Source: Coriaria nepalensis (taxonomy: Eukaryota; Streptophyta; Magnoliopsida; Cucurbitales; Coriariaceae). From it: a DNA stretch of 64,000 bases. The stretch is from the NCBI GenBank assembly GCA_027186245.1, contig CP114484.1:2926501-2990500 (forward strand). The letters are read 5' to 3'. Made by a program: the position numbers and the translations under genes. The number at the start of each line of letters is the position of its first letter. Within the stretch, counting starts at the first letter, position 1. Below are positions 1 through 12,473 of this stretch, piece after piece. The notes beneath the pieces were generated by a model that made no database searches, was not told where the DNA came from, and saw only the letters and a list, made by a program, of their open reading frames with translations.

Positions 1-3000
1 ATCGTTCTTCTTTTAATTCTCGTGGTAGGGCCTATATCAAAAATCATCATGGCTGTGGTCGTGGGTCACACACTTTTTCTTGTTCAAATAGTGGCTGTCA
101 CTATTCCCAATTCATCTGTCAAATTTTCAAAGTTGATGGTCATATGAAAGTGCAAATCCTACAACCGCCTTTGTCGATTCATGCAACCTCTCTAATGGCA
201 CTCAATTCGATTAGTATGTCGACACTGGCGCCTCCGCTCACATGACTCCCAATCTTTCTATCATTGATTCTACTATACCATATCACGGTCATGATTATGT
301 TATTGTTGCGAATGAGGCTTCTCTTCCTATTTCTCATGTTAGTACTTGCTTTCTTTCCCACATGTTCGTTTATTGGACATGCTTGTTATTCCACATCTCA
401 TAAAAAAAAAATCTCTATTAGCAAGTTAACATCATACTTTTATTTTAGTGTTATTTTTGCTAATAGGTCATTTACCATTTATAATTAAAGAACAAGTAAG
501 GTGGTGGTGACCGGTAAAAGACAATGGGGTCTTTATGTGCTTGAGAAGGGTCACTAAGCTTTTATTTTCATTCTTACTAGTTCAGTTTTATGTGATTCTT
601 TTAATTTATGGCATATAAGATTTTGTCACATTAATAATTATATTATTTCTTTATTGAATAAAAATGGATATATATTCTTCCGTTTTTTCCTTCTCCTATT
701 CTTCTTTCTCCTAAACTTTGTGATGTATGTCAACTTTCTAAGAGTCATCGGTTTCCATTTACACCTATTGATCGTCGAGCAGCTAATATTCTAAATCTTG
801 TTCACTGTGATATTTTCGGCCCCTCGCTTACCACATCTTCACTTGGCTTCGCATATTATGTTCTATTTATCAATGATTTTTCATGATTTACTTGGTTATT
901 TCCTATGAAGCATAAATTTGATACTAATGATATTTTTCTTCACTTTCGTACCTTTGTTAAATGACAACATGCTTGCAAACTCAAGGTTTGTCAAATTGAA
1001 GGTGGTATGGAATTCATAAGTAATTGTTTTCAAACTTATCTTCGGTCTCACGAAATTCATAATCAAATTTCATATCTATACATGCCATCTCAAAATGGAC
1101 AGGTTGAACGGAAGCATTGTCATATTACGAAAATGGGCTTTGCCCTTCTTTTCCGTTCCTACGCTCCGACTTGTTTTTGGCCTGATGCCTTTTGCTCGTC
1201 CGCTTACATCATCAATCGACTACCTGTCCCTTTACTTAGCAATATTTATCCCTTTGAAATTCTCTATGATGTGGCTCCTACGTACTCTAATTTCCATCCT
1301 TTTAGATGTTAAGTATTCATGTGCCTCCACGACTACATGCCTCACAAGCTCTCACCACAAAGTGTTACATTTTTCTTAAATATAGCACTACTTATAAGGG
1401 TTAGTGCTTTGATATAACTTTTTTCCATACATATTATTACTCGAGATGACCAGTTAAATGAGTCATGTGTTACATTATACTAAAATTCCATTGCTTGACC
1501 CTTATTCGGTATGGATTTCTCAGCTTTTTTAGAACAAAACTGCTTTGGACAGGAAAATGGTCCCTTTCCAAACCCGGTTATACCCCCAGACCAGGTTCTT
1601 TCCATAGATCTGGCTTATGCGCCCATACCCGACTCCTCTACACTTTACCTACTCTCAGATGACAGCCTAGACCCGATTGTCCACTGCCCCAACCGACTTT
1701 TCATTGCCAAGACCTAGACAAAATGCCCTTTGCCTAGACCTGGTCAACAATACAGACCCGATTCTCCATATTCTAAACCCGTCCGAGTTTATTGCTCCAA
1801 ATCAAATCTGACTGCCAATTGCTCCATCCACCGACCACAGACCCTTGCTCCGGCACCGTCAACCGCCTCTCATGGTCATCCGATGGTCACCTGTGCTAAA
1901 TCCAATATCTTCAAGCCTCACCATCCCTCATTGCTCGCCAATATTTATCCTTCTAGTTTTCTTCACTCATTGCTCACTCATTCTGAGCCAAAAGAATTTA
2001 AATCGGCTACCAAGAGTCCAGCTTGGCTTTCCACCATGGACGACAAAATTTGTGCTCTTCAATCCAACAAGGACTCCTGTTCCCCGCCCTACCAACACAA
2101 ACATTGTTGGATCCAAATGGGACTTTCATATAAAATATATATTTGATGGGTTCATTGACCGCAACAAGACTTATTTGGTGGCTCAGATTAACTCAAATCC
2201 CGGGTCTCGATTTTACTATCACGTTCAGTCTAATCATCAAAGCTACTACTGTTCGTGAAGTTCTTTCCATTACCATTACAAATTGTTAGTCTCTACACCA
2301 ACTTAATGTAATAAACACTTTCCTCAATGGTTTTCTTCATGAGAACGTAGCAACCTTCCAGTTACATTGAGCCTCCTTTTTTGCGCCATGTTTGTAAGTT
2401 GCAAAAAGCCCTCTATGGACTCAAGCAAGCTCCTCGGGCATTTCAATAGTTTAGCACATTTCTTTCTCGTCTTGGTTTCTCTTGTAGTCAAGTCGATACA
2501 TCTCTTTTTTTCCTCCATAAGAATGGTACTTTTCTACACATTCTTCTTTACGTGGATGATAGTATTTTCGGTAATGATCTGGCTCTTCTTAGTCACTTTA
2601 TTTGTCAACTCAACATTGAGTTTGCCACTAAAGATCTTGGCTCGTTAAATTATTTTCTTGATCTCGAGGTCACATCCACCAATGATGGCTTATTTGTTAG
2701 TCAATCCAAATATGCTCGAGACATTCTTGCATGTGCTTAATTGCTTGAGTGTAAACTGACCGTTACACCTATGGTTGTTGCCTAATATTTATCACTTGAA
2801 GGTACTCCCTTTTCGGATCCTACACTTAACCATTCTCTCGTTGGAGCTTTACAATCCTTAACCATTTCCCAACTAGATCTTTCTCACTATGTGAACTTCA
2901 TCAGTCAATTTCTTCACGTTCTCACCAATGACCATTTTCAAGCGGTTAAACGAATTCTTCGTTATGTCAAGTGAACTATCACCTTTGGTCTCTCCTTTAT

Positions 3001-3694
3001 ATGCTCCTCCTCCACCGGTTTGGTAGCTTACTTGGATGCGGATTAGGTCGGCTGCCTAGACACTTGCCGGTCCACATCTGGTTACTGCATTTTTCTTAAT
3101 GACTATGTGGTTTCATAGAGTGCCAAGAAGCAACCAACAGTTTTCTATTCCAGTTGTGAATTTGAATATCGTCAATTGTTCTAGCCATCATCGAAGTTGT
3201 TTGGCTTCGCCACTTGCTTCGTGCGTCGTCTTCACTCACTAGCCGATTTTACTGTGTGACAATAAAGACGTCATTTTTCTTAGCTACAATGTTGTCTCTC
3301 ACAAGTGTGCCAAACATATTGATCTTGATTATCATTTTATACGCGAACTTGTCACTACTGGCACTCTTACGACTCATCAGATCTCCTCTGATCTTCAAGT
3401 CGCGAACATCTTTACTAAAAGCGTCTCTTAATCCTTGTATTTTTGTTTCGATCCAAGCTTCTAATCTCATGCTTAGCTTGAGGGGTGTTAAGGATACTTC
3501 TCGATTTTCTCTTGTTGATATGCACATATCTTCTTGTTGATTTGTTTCATTATTTTTAGTCTTTTTTATTGTAGTTTACTTTCCTTGTATTATTTGTATT
3601 CTTTTATGTATAATATACATCAGCTCACATTATATATAATACACAGCAGCTCACATAATTTATATGGTAAACTTTACCAAACTCTTACATAACA
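1..3694 (+). mobile_element. Degenerate Ty1/copia retrotransposon, 3' part
   Basis: Remnant of a copia-type polyprotein read on the plus strand, with its 5' end outside the window. In order I see the protease motif YVDTGASAHMT (about 215-247), a GAG-pre-integrase/integrase zinc region (about 600-770), an integrase core with QNGQVERKH (about 1090-1125), reverse transcriptase with an LYVDD block (about 2545-2570) followed by FATKDLGSLNYFLDLEV, and RNase H with YLDADXXGCLDTCRSTSGY (about 3030-3090) and a CEFEYRQL stretch. A C-terminal IFTKS motif lies near 3410. Stops and frame changes separate nearly every block, so it cannot make a working polyprotein. Domain order PR-IN-RT-RH is the copia order. 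Certain at superfamily level; lineage not assigned. Confidence 0.9.
3486..3694 (+). repeat. Putative 3' LTR of the copia element
   Basis: The purine-rich stretch GCTTGAGGGG just before 3486 fits a polypurine tract directly after the RNase H/C-terminal coding region. The following 209 bases begin TGTTA and end TAACA, a short inverted terminal pair as expected for an LTR. The matching 5' LTR is outside the window, so the boundaries rest on motif and position only. Confidence 0.6.
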
Positions 3695-3701
3695 AAATAG
3701 A

Positions 3702-4662
3702 CTAAGAACTGAAATTAGATCGAAGGAGGCATCCTAAACTTTGTGGCTTGCTCATAGCCGTAAGCTTTGGCTCCGAACCCTTTAATCCCAGAAAGCAAAA
3801 GTCAAAAGGAGTTCCTCCATTTATTAATCCAGTAGGAACCGAAATTGCTGGAAATCCTCCACTTTTAACAATATCATAAACCCTTGTAATCGAAGTAACC
3901 AATGCATCTAACTTCTTGTTGTTCATAACTTCCTGAAATTCGTCCCTCCACATTTTATTGAAATTGGATGATATGGATTGGTCTTTACTTAATGTTCCAA
4001 CATTCGTCGTTTCGGCCTTTATGAGCTCCTCTTGACCGTATTCCTTGATCTTTTCCTGCATGTAGATTCAAGCAAATCGTGATCCGTGATCATCGTGACA
4101 TTATATGGAGCATGAATAAGTCTACCTATGTGAATGTATGTACTAACCATGTCTTCATGGTTTTTGTTGAACTCTATGACATCGTTTAAAGATCGAACTG
4201 GAGAAGTCTTGAACTCGTGTAAGTAAGCATTCAATGTGGTTCTAAACTCGGCGTATACAATGGCTTGATAGCTGCTTGCTACGTGATTCATGATGTTATT
4301 GATGTGGTGAAATGGTAAATTGACTACCAAATTTGCATCTTTTTCTCTAAAAGTTAGATGTTTTCTAAATTCTGATGCAATGATTCATAAATCAGAATAT
4401 ATACATGATACCCATATTATAATGCAATTGTTTTTTACCTAAGCACATTGAAATGTTCGCCAAAGAACGGATAGGGTCTTCAATACCCGTAAAAAGGCTA
4501 CCACTGGCAACACCCAATCTCTTCCCTTCAAGTCCATCAATCTTGAGGAGTTGCAGATATCCATTTTCTGGAATGTACTTAGATACAATGCCAGTTGCTT
4601 CATCGTTGGAATCGACACCTACAATTGAATTAAGAACATGCGATATGGTCCTGCAAATTGGT
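3702..4662 (-). pseudogene. Amidase-family (GGSSG hydrolase) 3' gene fragment
   Basis: Minus-strand exons match the C-terminal half of plant amidases (fatty-acid-amide-hydrolase/indole-acetamide-hydrolase-like). Exon A is about 4439-4662 (PICRTISHVLNSIVGVDSND, then DGLEGKRLG). Exon B is about 4148-4346 (EFRTTLNAYLHEF, SPVRSL). Exon C is about 3702-4055 (EKIKEYGQEEL, GGFPAISVP, CFLGLKGSEPKL). GT-AG borders fit: donors at 4438 and 4147, acceptors before 4346 and 4055. After the EPKL motif the frame breaks near 3770; the family-like tail AYGYEQATKFRMPP continues in another frame, as a small deletion would cause. The catalytic Ser/Lys region of the N-terminal half is absent; upstream lies a copia fragment instead. 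Truncated and frameshifted, so not functional. Confidence 0.75.
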
Positions 4663-4779
4663 CTGCATGGATATCATGTGTCGTCAGTACCATAGTTACA
4701 TTGTTATGATATAGAAATCTGTTAATAGTTTGGAAAACAAAACATGAAGAAACATAAATTTTATAACAATTTCAATAAT

Positions 4780-5600
4780 TATAACAACATGAATTTGTAA
4801 GACACAAATTCATGAGATGACTTGGTCATATGATTTGTGGCTCCGGAATTAATAACCCATGATTCTGTAGACACCGTATCTAAAGCACTAAGAGTAAGAG
4901 ATTGAGAGATAATACCTAAAAAAGCTAGAAAACAAGTATCAAATCTAAAGCCCTTTTTTCTAAGGTTCCCAACAGATTTTTAAAATTTTCAATGTCTTCT
5001 CTACTAAAAGGGACTGGTCCTCCTTCTTCCTACATAGTAGTCATGTGTGCTTGTTCTTATCCTCTTGTTATTCCACCTTTTGTAGTCTAATTTCTACTGG
5101 TGGTTTGAGAATTATGAAAATTTGAGGGCTTGCAGATTTCCACATAAGGTGGTAAGATGATGTCTTGAGCAGTTACATACCCAGGACCCTTGACACAAAT
5201 AGATGCGTCACGAGTTCCATATGCCTTACTTTTCAATACAATTTCTTTTAAATTCATTAAAATTTCATGTACGGATTCTTGAATACCTCCTATGGTAGAG
5301 TATTCATATGGTATTTTTTCAGATTTTGCATGTGATGCATGTTCCTTCTATTTCTCCAAGCAAAGCTTTTCGTATTGCAATGCCTATTGTATTGGCTTGA
5401 CCTTTCATAAGTGGAAACAGAATAAAGCATCCATAATAAAGACAAACCATCTATTTTCATTTATCATCCCCCATACAAGAGAGCTTGTATGGTGCTTCTT
5501 ATTACCGTGGCATAACTATCCACCGGTTGAGATTCTAACATGACTCCTCTTCGACTTTCTTCTCTTCGAATTATTCCAATAATTTCATTCAATTATGAAA
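4780..5600 (-). mobile_element. Ty1/copia gag-protease fragment
   Basis: On the minus strand, about 5510-5570 reads REESRRGVMLESQ, typical of the copia gag tail before the zinc knuckle. About 4960-5040 reads EEGGPVPFSREDIENFKNLL. About 4800-4860 reads WVINSGATNHMTKSSHEFV, a copia protease motif with the usual D of D-S-G replaced by N. These blocks lie in that order with stops between them. The fragment sits immediately upstream of the amidase pseudogene on the same strand and may mark where that gene lost its 5' half. Confidence 0.7.
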
Positions 5601-7260
5601 GATCTTTGAATTATTCTCATAAGAAGGATCGATTATCGATCATAAAGGATCTCATATAATTCTAAAGAAAATGTCATAGCAGATCATTGCAACGGTCATA
5701 GTGGACCATTAATTAGATATCAATTGAAATGCCGGTGGCAGCATTCTTAAGGCCAAGCATATAAAAGGATAGGATCATGCATGCTAGATATAAGTCCTAA
5801 AGATATTAATTTAAAATAGTCATTAAAGATTAATACATGTGAGTAGAACCCTATATCTACTGAGCTTCTAGCTCACAGATGTTGTACCGTGTAATATAAG
5901 AAATTAGAAAGGTAAAACTGTAGACTAAGGATCGAGCGAATGAAGAAGATCAGTCTCGTAGGATTATACATACAGGACATGACCTGTGGAGAGGCAAAAA
6001 TACTGAAAAATTCAAACTTCTTAGAAAAGCGTATATATATATGTATATATATAATATACCTATTGAAAAGAATATTGCTTTTAAAAGTTTTGAGATTAAT
6101 TCTCTATCATAGTATTTCAGTTATATCTTATAAGAAGTTTAAATTATTATATTATTTCTATCAAGAAGATTTTAAAAGTTAAGTTAAAAAGTAGCGCACA
6201 TACTAGCTATGTGTGTTTCCCCCAAAAGTATTGAACAAATTAAATAGCTAGTAGGATGGACGTTACAAGAAGACTCAATCATCTCATTAAAAAGTAGACA
6301 TGCCCCAAAAAAACCCTCTACATGCAGTGGTTCAGACCCACGAAAGCCCCAAGAGGTCTATTCTTATCATTTGTCTGATATGTTGTATCGGAGGAGGCAC
6401 AAAAATTGCATAGTTATTTTGCATGTAATGGTCTGTCCAAAATATATTGATGATGTGATCTTCCTCATCAAACTGATTTATGCTAACAAATTATGAGTCA
6501 TTCTAATATTGATTGCCAAACTAATTCACAAGGATGACATCCATACTATACTTCATATACAAGCTCCATCAATTTCTGATGTAATTTTTTAGGTTGGATC
6601 GCGTGAACCCTACCTGATCTTTTCCACTGGTCATAGTAACCATCAGATCATGAGCCTGCTTTGGGCGAATGGCAGCTCCCTCCGCAACGTCAATCTCAAC
6701 CTGTTTAAACTTGTTTATACCACTTTGCGACTAGAGCAAATGCTTTTTTGATGCTATTATCAACTCATGGTTATGAACTTGGTTCCAGCTGTAAGTATAA
6801 TACTTCACATTTGGTTGTAGTCAAACTTGAAAATGTGCAGCACAATCGTATCTTGTCTCTCGTCAATCCCTCATATTGGTATGTGGATTTCTCGGATCTC
6901 TTACCCCTTTCTTATGGTAAAGAAATCTCTTATTCATCAATGCTTATACGTTGGTCTCCTTTATGAACGCTTAACCCAATATCACTTGCATAGTCGTATT
7001 AATTAGAGGCATCTTCGATGTTATCCCACTGTAGATGTCAAACATTTACGAGGGTTTTATCCTTTACTTTCACAATATTTTCTACATGTTAAATTTACAT
7101 ATGAACAACTAGTTTATTTGCAACACTATATCCACTAGATAACATATTTATGGTAGAAACCAACCTTCCAAGATCGAGAAAGTATAAAAAAAATATTTGT
7201 GGATCAATGTCTTACCTTAATGCCATTTTGGTTGGGAACAAGAATTCGAAAGGAGAAAAA
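5601..7260. other. No recognised gene
   Basis: AT-rich sequence with only short open frames. A stretch at about 6590-6730 is open on the plus strand (VGSREPYLIFSTGHSNHQIM...) and looks protein-like, but I do not recognise the family; it could be a decayed gene or transposon piece. Confidence 0.4.
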
Positions 7261-7269
7261 TTTGAGTGT

Positions 7270-8450
7270 ACGAGCCTTTAACTATTCATTATGGAAATGG
7301 GTGGGTGGTGATTGGTTAGCAGTCATTTTTGTCTATTTCTAACCACTTTTGACCGATATTTAACCACTTAACACCATAGAGTTTCGAGTATAAAAACTTT
7401 TAATTCTCTGGCCTCAAAACTTCGTGGGTTGATAGGTGTTCTCAAGACCCGTCAACCCATAGAGATTTGAGTATAGAGACTTTAGAGTTTTAAGTACACA
7501 GATTTTCTTGGTTCTCTGACCTCAAAATTCTATGGGTCGACGAGTGTTTTCAAGACCTGTCGACCCATAGAGTTTTGAGTACAAAGACTTTTGACTCTCT
7601 AATCTAAAATTCTAATAGTCGATGGGTGTTCTCAAGACCCGTCGATCCATAGAGTTTTGAGTATAAAGGTATAATGTGGAGGATTATTGCCTTTAAATAT
7701 TCATTATAGAAATGGGTGGGTGGTGAGATTAGCAATCATTTTTATCTATTTCTAATCATTTCTTACAAATATTTAACCACTTAACACCTGTACAGTTTTA
7801 AGTATAGAGACTTTTGATTCTATGGCCTTAAGACTTTATGAGTTGACTGATGCTCTCAAGACCCATAGAGTTTTGAGTGCAGAGAATTTATTGGCTCTCT
7901 AACCTTAAAACTCTACGGGTGTTTTTAAGACCCGTCGACCTTAGAGTTTTGAGTTATAGAGACTTTTAACTCTCTGACCTAAAACTCTACGGGTTGATCG
8001 GTATTCTCAAGATCTGTCGGCCCATTGATTTTTTAGTACAGACTTTTGATTCTCAAAACTCTACGAGTTAACAGGTGTTCTCAAGAGTCGTCGACCAACA
8101 GAGTTATGAGTACATAGACTTTCTTGGCTCTCTAAACTCAACACTCTATAGGGCGACGAGTGTTCTCAAGACCCGTCGACCCGTAGATTTTTTAGTACAG
8201 AGACTTTCTTGGCTTTCTAACCTTAAAACTTTACGGGTCGATGGACATTCTCAAGACACGTTGTCCTATACAGTTTTGAGTAAAAAGACTTTTGACCTAA
8301 AATTCTATTGGTCGATGGGTGTTCTCAAAACCTGTCAACCCGTAGAGTTTTGAGTACATAGACTTTCTTAACTTTTTGACCTCAAAACTCTATGGGTCGA
8401 CATGTGCTCTCATTCGTCGTCGACTAGTAGAGTTTTTGATATTAATGACT
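7270..8450. repeat. Tandem array of about 11 palindromic units
   Basis: A unit of roughly 75-110 bases recurs about 11 times, with cores near 7438, 7547, 7625, 7850, 7920, 8000, 8075, 8160, 8245, 8320 and 8405. Each core reads approximately ACTCTATGGGTCGACGGGT, then a GTTCTCAAG centre, then the reverse complement of the first arm, so each unit could fold into a hairpin. Between cores runs a spacer like GAGTACAGAGACTTTCTTGG. Units have diverged from one another. A longer flanking segment is also duplicated (about 7275-7380 and 7690-7800). No coding signal is seen. Confidence 0.85.
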
Positions 8451-8769
8451 ATGGTTTTAGGAAATGGAGGATAGGACAAATGGATGACTAGGATTTTGTG
8501 TAATAATATATTTCAAAATATTTAAGAGAAAAATTATTAGATTTTAAGATGGGTATATTCATAAATTAGATTGTATATGTAATTTGAAAAAAGTAATGAG
8601 CATCAATTTACAAAATTATATAAGGATTAATATTTCTATTCATATACTCAAAAAAGTTATACAATTACCAATTTATATAGCATTGATAAATATTACATGT
8701 TATCTAAAGGCGGAAAAGACGCATTTTGTCATTACAAATAAGCATTAAATCATGACCAATGTAGTGATA
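8451..8769. other. AT-rich spacer
   Basis: I see no gene or repeat unit here. Confidence 0.4.
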
Positions 8770-11160
8770 CTCTAGCTATTTTAACATGTATACACCATAA
8801 TCTCCTTTGACAATACCTATATCCTCATTCAAGCCGACGACTACCTCAATCTCAAATGGTTGAAGACCACAACCCGTTCCACCGCTCCTTAATAGGTATA
8901 GGGAGCATGACGCTTAAAGGCCTAAGCAATTCAGTTATCTTCTTGTTGTAGTACTTGCTAGTGGATAAGCTGTGGAGGACTTTTATCTTATGTTCAGAAA
9001 TCTCTACGACCAAGGCAGCCCAATGCTCGTTCTTGATATTGAATGGATGTAAAGCCGGTTCATGTGCTTCCATATGATACCGCCAACTAGGTTATGTCCC
9101 TCAACATAGTCCATCATTATTGAGTCTGCTTCTCGTACATGAGTTAGCCGGTCTCCTCCTTCAAAAAGGAAAAAGTAATATTCCAATAATTTTTCAAGAA
9201 TAAGGGGAATACTTTATCTATAAAAGCAGTGCACTAGTCGAGAAATTGATTGAAATTTTGCTTTCTCATCTGAAGCAAGAACATATACTCATCGATGTGC
9301 TATAAAGAAAAACAAAACCATAAGTTAAATAAATAAATTATTAAGAAATTCATCCATAAATCCAATCGGTTTTGAATACTTACAAAACTATGTAGTCATG
9401 AATTAGGTTTCAGTATGTTCTCAAAAAAATGTATATCCAAGTGAGTGCCATCGAAACCTATGACAGGTGACTTGTCAGGCGAAAATTAAGATGAGTAAGT
9501 TAGTAACATAACTATATATAACAAAAAATAACTTAAAATGGAGTAAAAGTGAATTTATACTTATGGCTTAGTTTTGGCCTCTAACCATGTTTGTATTGCT
9601 CTCTCGTTCGCCTTATTAGGAGTAAAGAGTGGAGTAGCCTTCAATCTCTTTTTCTTATTTTATTTTATTTTTTTGCCTATGTCTATAAAAGAAGATATGA
9701 CTGTCGGACCAAACATCCTCATCCTCTCATCCTATCTCATCTCAAGTATGGGCGGGGTCACATATGACTCAGCCAAATCCTCTGCATCTTCCTCACCCAT
9801 AAGTTTGGCATTACTCGATCCATTGTTAGTAGGCACAACAGACAAAGGTTGTGGTGGAGAGTTATAATGCTAGACAAACGAAGACGTGACGGGTGAAGGC
9901 AAAATTAGGAGATGTGATGGGTGAAGGTGGTTCCATCATCTTTCTTAGCTTTTTATCCATCTCATCTGACCGATTCTTTACGAAATCTCTCAATTCTCTA
10001 AAAATGTTCTCGAACTTCTCTGTCCAACCCATAAAAGGAGACTTGATCTTCTTCTCTAGCACTTCATAAAAAGATTATCCCTTATCAATTCCCCTTACAC
10101 TTTCTTTTTCTTCTTCCTTTCTTTTTTTTTCATTTTGTTCATCATCCTTTTCCTTTTCTTCTTCTTCTGTATGTTTTTTTTTTCCTTAATGTTCTTATGT
10201 AGCTTCTTCTTCTTCCTCTTCTTATTCTCCTTCTTTTTATTTTTCCAATTCCATACTCAACATGTCTACAACTTTGTTGTCCTCATTCTCGAAATGTACC
10301 AAAGTCCATAAATACTCTTTAGCTGCTTCTTTCTTGGTTAGTTTCAGGATTCTACGAACAACATGCTGTATTAAATGAAGGTAAAAGTCATTCACTAATT
10401 AATCAAGACAAAGTAAAATAGTTTAATTAATTCAATAAAAAAAATGCCTACATATTTCTTCCTTATCCATGTCTCGACATTTTCATGAGTTACGGGCGGA
10501 TCCCTAGATGACTTCGAGGGATGAGATTCTCTTTCTTCCGCAACACAACTCGCTTTTCAAGATAAGGAATGACTTCATATGCAAATACATGCATGGTAAT
10601 AAATGGATAAGCAAATGTAACTCAATAAAATGAAAGCTAAATAACAAATTAAAATAGAAAGTCTAACCTGCAAATCCAATGAAAACCCGTTTAAAGTATA
10701 TATTTCCTCTTTCTCTTTTTCCATCAGCGCCTTCTTCCGATATTTATGTACAAGAGTCTTCTCCTTAATATTCTTCTTAAGGGCCTAAATGGTTTTCTCA
10801 TAACTCACTCTACCCTAAGGGTAACTGGATAACTGGTGAAAATTAGTAGCTATGCTCAATGTAAATTCACGAATCTTAATTATCTTACCTTGAGCATAGA
10901 TGACTCCCTCAATAAAATAGAGAAGAGCCATCTTCATAATTTCATCATTATCATTGGTCCATGGGGTAACATTTAATTTGAATCTCCATGCAAACTCTGA
11001 AAGTTGTATAATCTTCCCATCAAGATACTTTATTAACAAGTGGTCATCTTTTTCTATTCGGTTAATAATATAGTCATGAAGGTAATCATGACATTTCAAC
11101 CCCGTCACGTTGCAAATTCTCTCAGACCGAACCGCACATGCTTCTTCTGATGCTTAAACC
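8770..11160 (-). mobile_element. DUF1985/Ulp1-protease transposon remnant
   Basis: The minus strand encodes pieces of the plant protein type that joins a DUF1985 domain to a C48 (Ulp1, SUMO-protease-like) domain, commonly carried by Mutator-like transposons. DUF1985-like sequence lies at about 10815-11108 (FAWRFKLNV, MALLYFIEGVI). A charged low-complexity linker rich in Lys/Glu follows at about 9860-10250. The protease-like part is at about 8780-9190: PFNIKNEHWAALVVEI holds the catalytic His, but the usual Asp in the next strand reads His (KVLHSLS) and the usual catalytic Cys in D-C-G-V reads Tyr (GDYGVYM, codon at 8797-8799). Stops and frame changes interrupt it. I could not define terminal inverted repeats, so the Mutator link is inference from the family. 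Confidence 0.7.
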
Positions 11161-12341
11161 ACAACTCATACTCCTTCTTACACTCGCCTCATCGGAGAAG
11201 GAAAAAGTTTATAATTTAGCCAGAATTTGTAAGATTCGCATTCACATCAAGAAAGTAGCCTAAGCAAGTTCCTTTAAACAACTACAATTTTCATGGATTG
11301 GGCTTTTCTTTTATGTCATCCATCACAACTTATTGCTTTGCTATTATTGTAGTATGACACTTGAAGCGGAGATTATCATAGATTATGTGTTGAGGCTAGG
11401 GACGGACTGAAAGTTGATTACCTCCTTGAAAATAAATAAATTCAAAATTCGAATGTTAGTATACATAAATATTTAAGCTAATCAATAGAAAAATATTTCA
11501 AAATTAACCCAAAAAAATATATGTTCTACGGATTGAAGGGCCTCGATTTGTGAAAATAACTTCAATCTATAGAGTATTCTAACATAATTATTATTGTACT
11601 TTATATGTCGAATGACCTTTCATAAGACCTCATCGACTTGTAGTGTTTATTGAAAGATTATCTTTCTTCTTCATTTTTTTTTTTTTTGTCTTCTTTCACA
11701 TTTTTATGAGTTCGAGTAATCATGATTTTTAAAATCATACTGCATTTGTTTTCAACGAAGATTCTGTTTTGAATAGTTTGTGAGCTCGAATAAGTTCATT
11801 GATTGAGGTTAAGAATGAAGATTCAAAATTTCAGATGTACAATAATGGAGAGGAGAAAGACAAATGAAAGAAAAAAAAAGCAGGGGAGAAAAAGAAAAAA
11901 AATAAAGAAATGGAGAGGAGAAGAAAAAAAAATTAACACATGGTCACGTCTTTCTTCTTTGAGCAATATCACTTGCTTAGGTCGAATTTACATGAACGGT
12001 CCGATCTATTAGAGATGCATGGATTCCATGCAATCCGACCGCCATGCACTCTGAGTTTCATTTTGCGAGCAGTCTCTTTCCCAATTCGAAGGGCACTCAC
12101 AGCGGAACGTGGCATAGGAACAATGTGATCTTTTCTTTATTTTGTTTCGATGTTAATTTTTGAATTTAAAAAGACGTTAAAATTCCGAGCCAACCCACGA
12201 TATCCAAAAAATTCCCTCCCCTTTTTTCGGCTAAAATTCCCGGATTTTCTAGCTGGCCAAACAGGTATGTTCGTCGCAATTTAAGTTATCAGAAGTTAAT
12301 ATTCTAGCAACGCTAACTGCAAAAATAGCAAACTTCTGCTC
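11161..12341. other. Intergenic region upstream of membrane protein gene
   Basis: AT-rich with poly-purine runs at 11850-11930. The last several hundred bases should hold the promoter of the gene starting at 12474; no clear TATA box was picked out. Confidence 0.4.
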
Positions 12342-12473
12342 ACCATCTCTCATCTGTCTCTCTCCCTCTCAACCTCTCTCTCTTCCTCTTCGTCTCTCCT
12401 CACCGTGTGTGCGAAAAGCAGAGAAACAGAGAGCCCGAGGAAACGGAAACCCCCCCAAAAAAAAAAAACGATA
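12342..12473 (+). other. Pyrimidine-rich 5' leader
   Basis: A CT-rich run (about 12342-12405) followed by an A-rich stretch lies directly before the ATG at 12474. This looks like a plant 5' untranslated leader. Transcript start not determined. Confidence 0.45.

Noticed and set aside
4019..4150. Apparent frameshift inside the amidase fragment
   Set aside because: The interruption at 4056-4147 has a GT donor and a TGCAG acceptor, and the flanking exons join in the family frame, so it is an intron. The real break is near 3770.
7364..8450. Possible CRISPR-like array
   Set aside because: Repeats are palindromic but diverged, spacers are themselves repeated, and the context is a plant nuclear genome; it is a satellite-type array.
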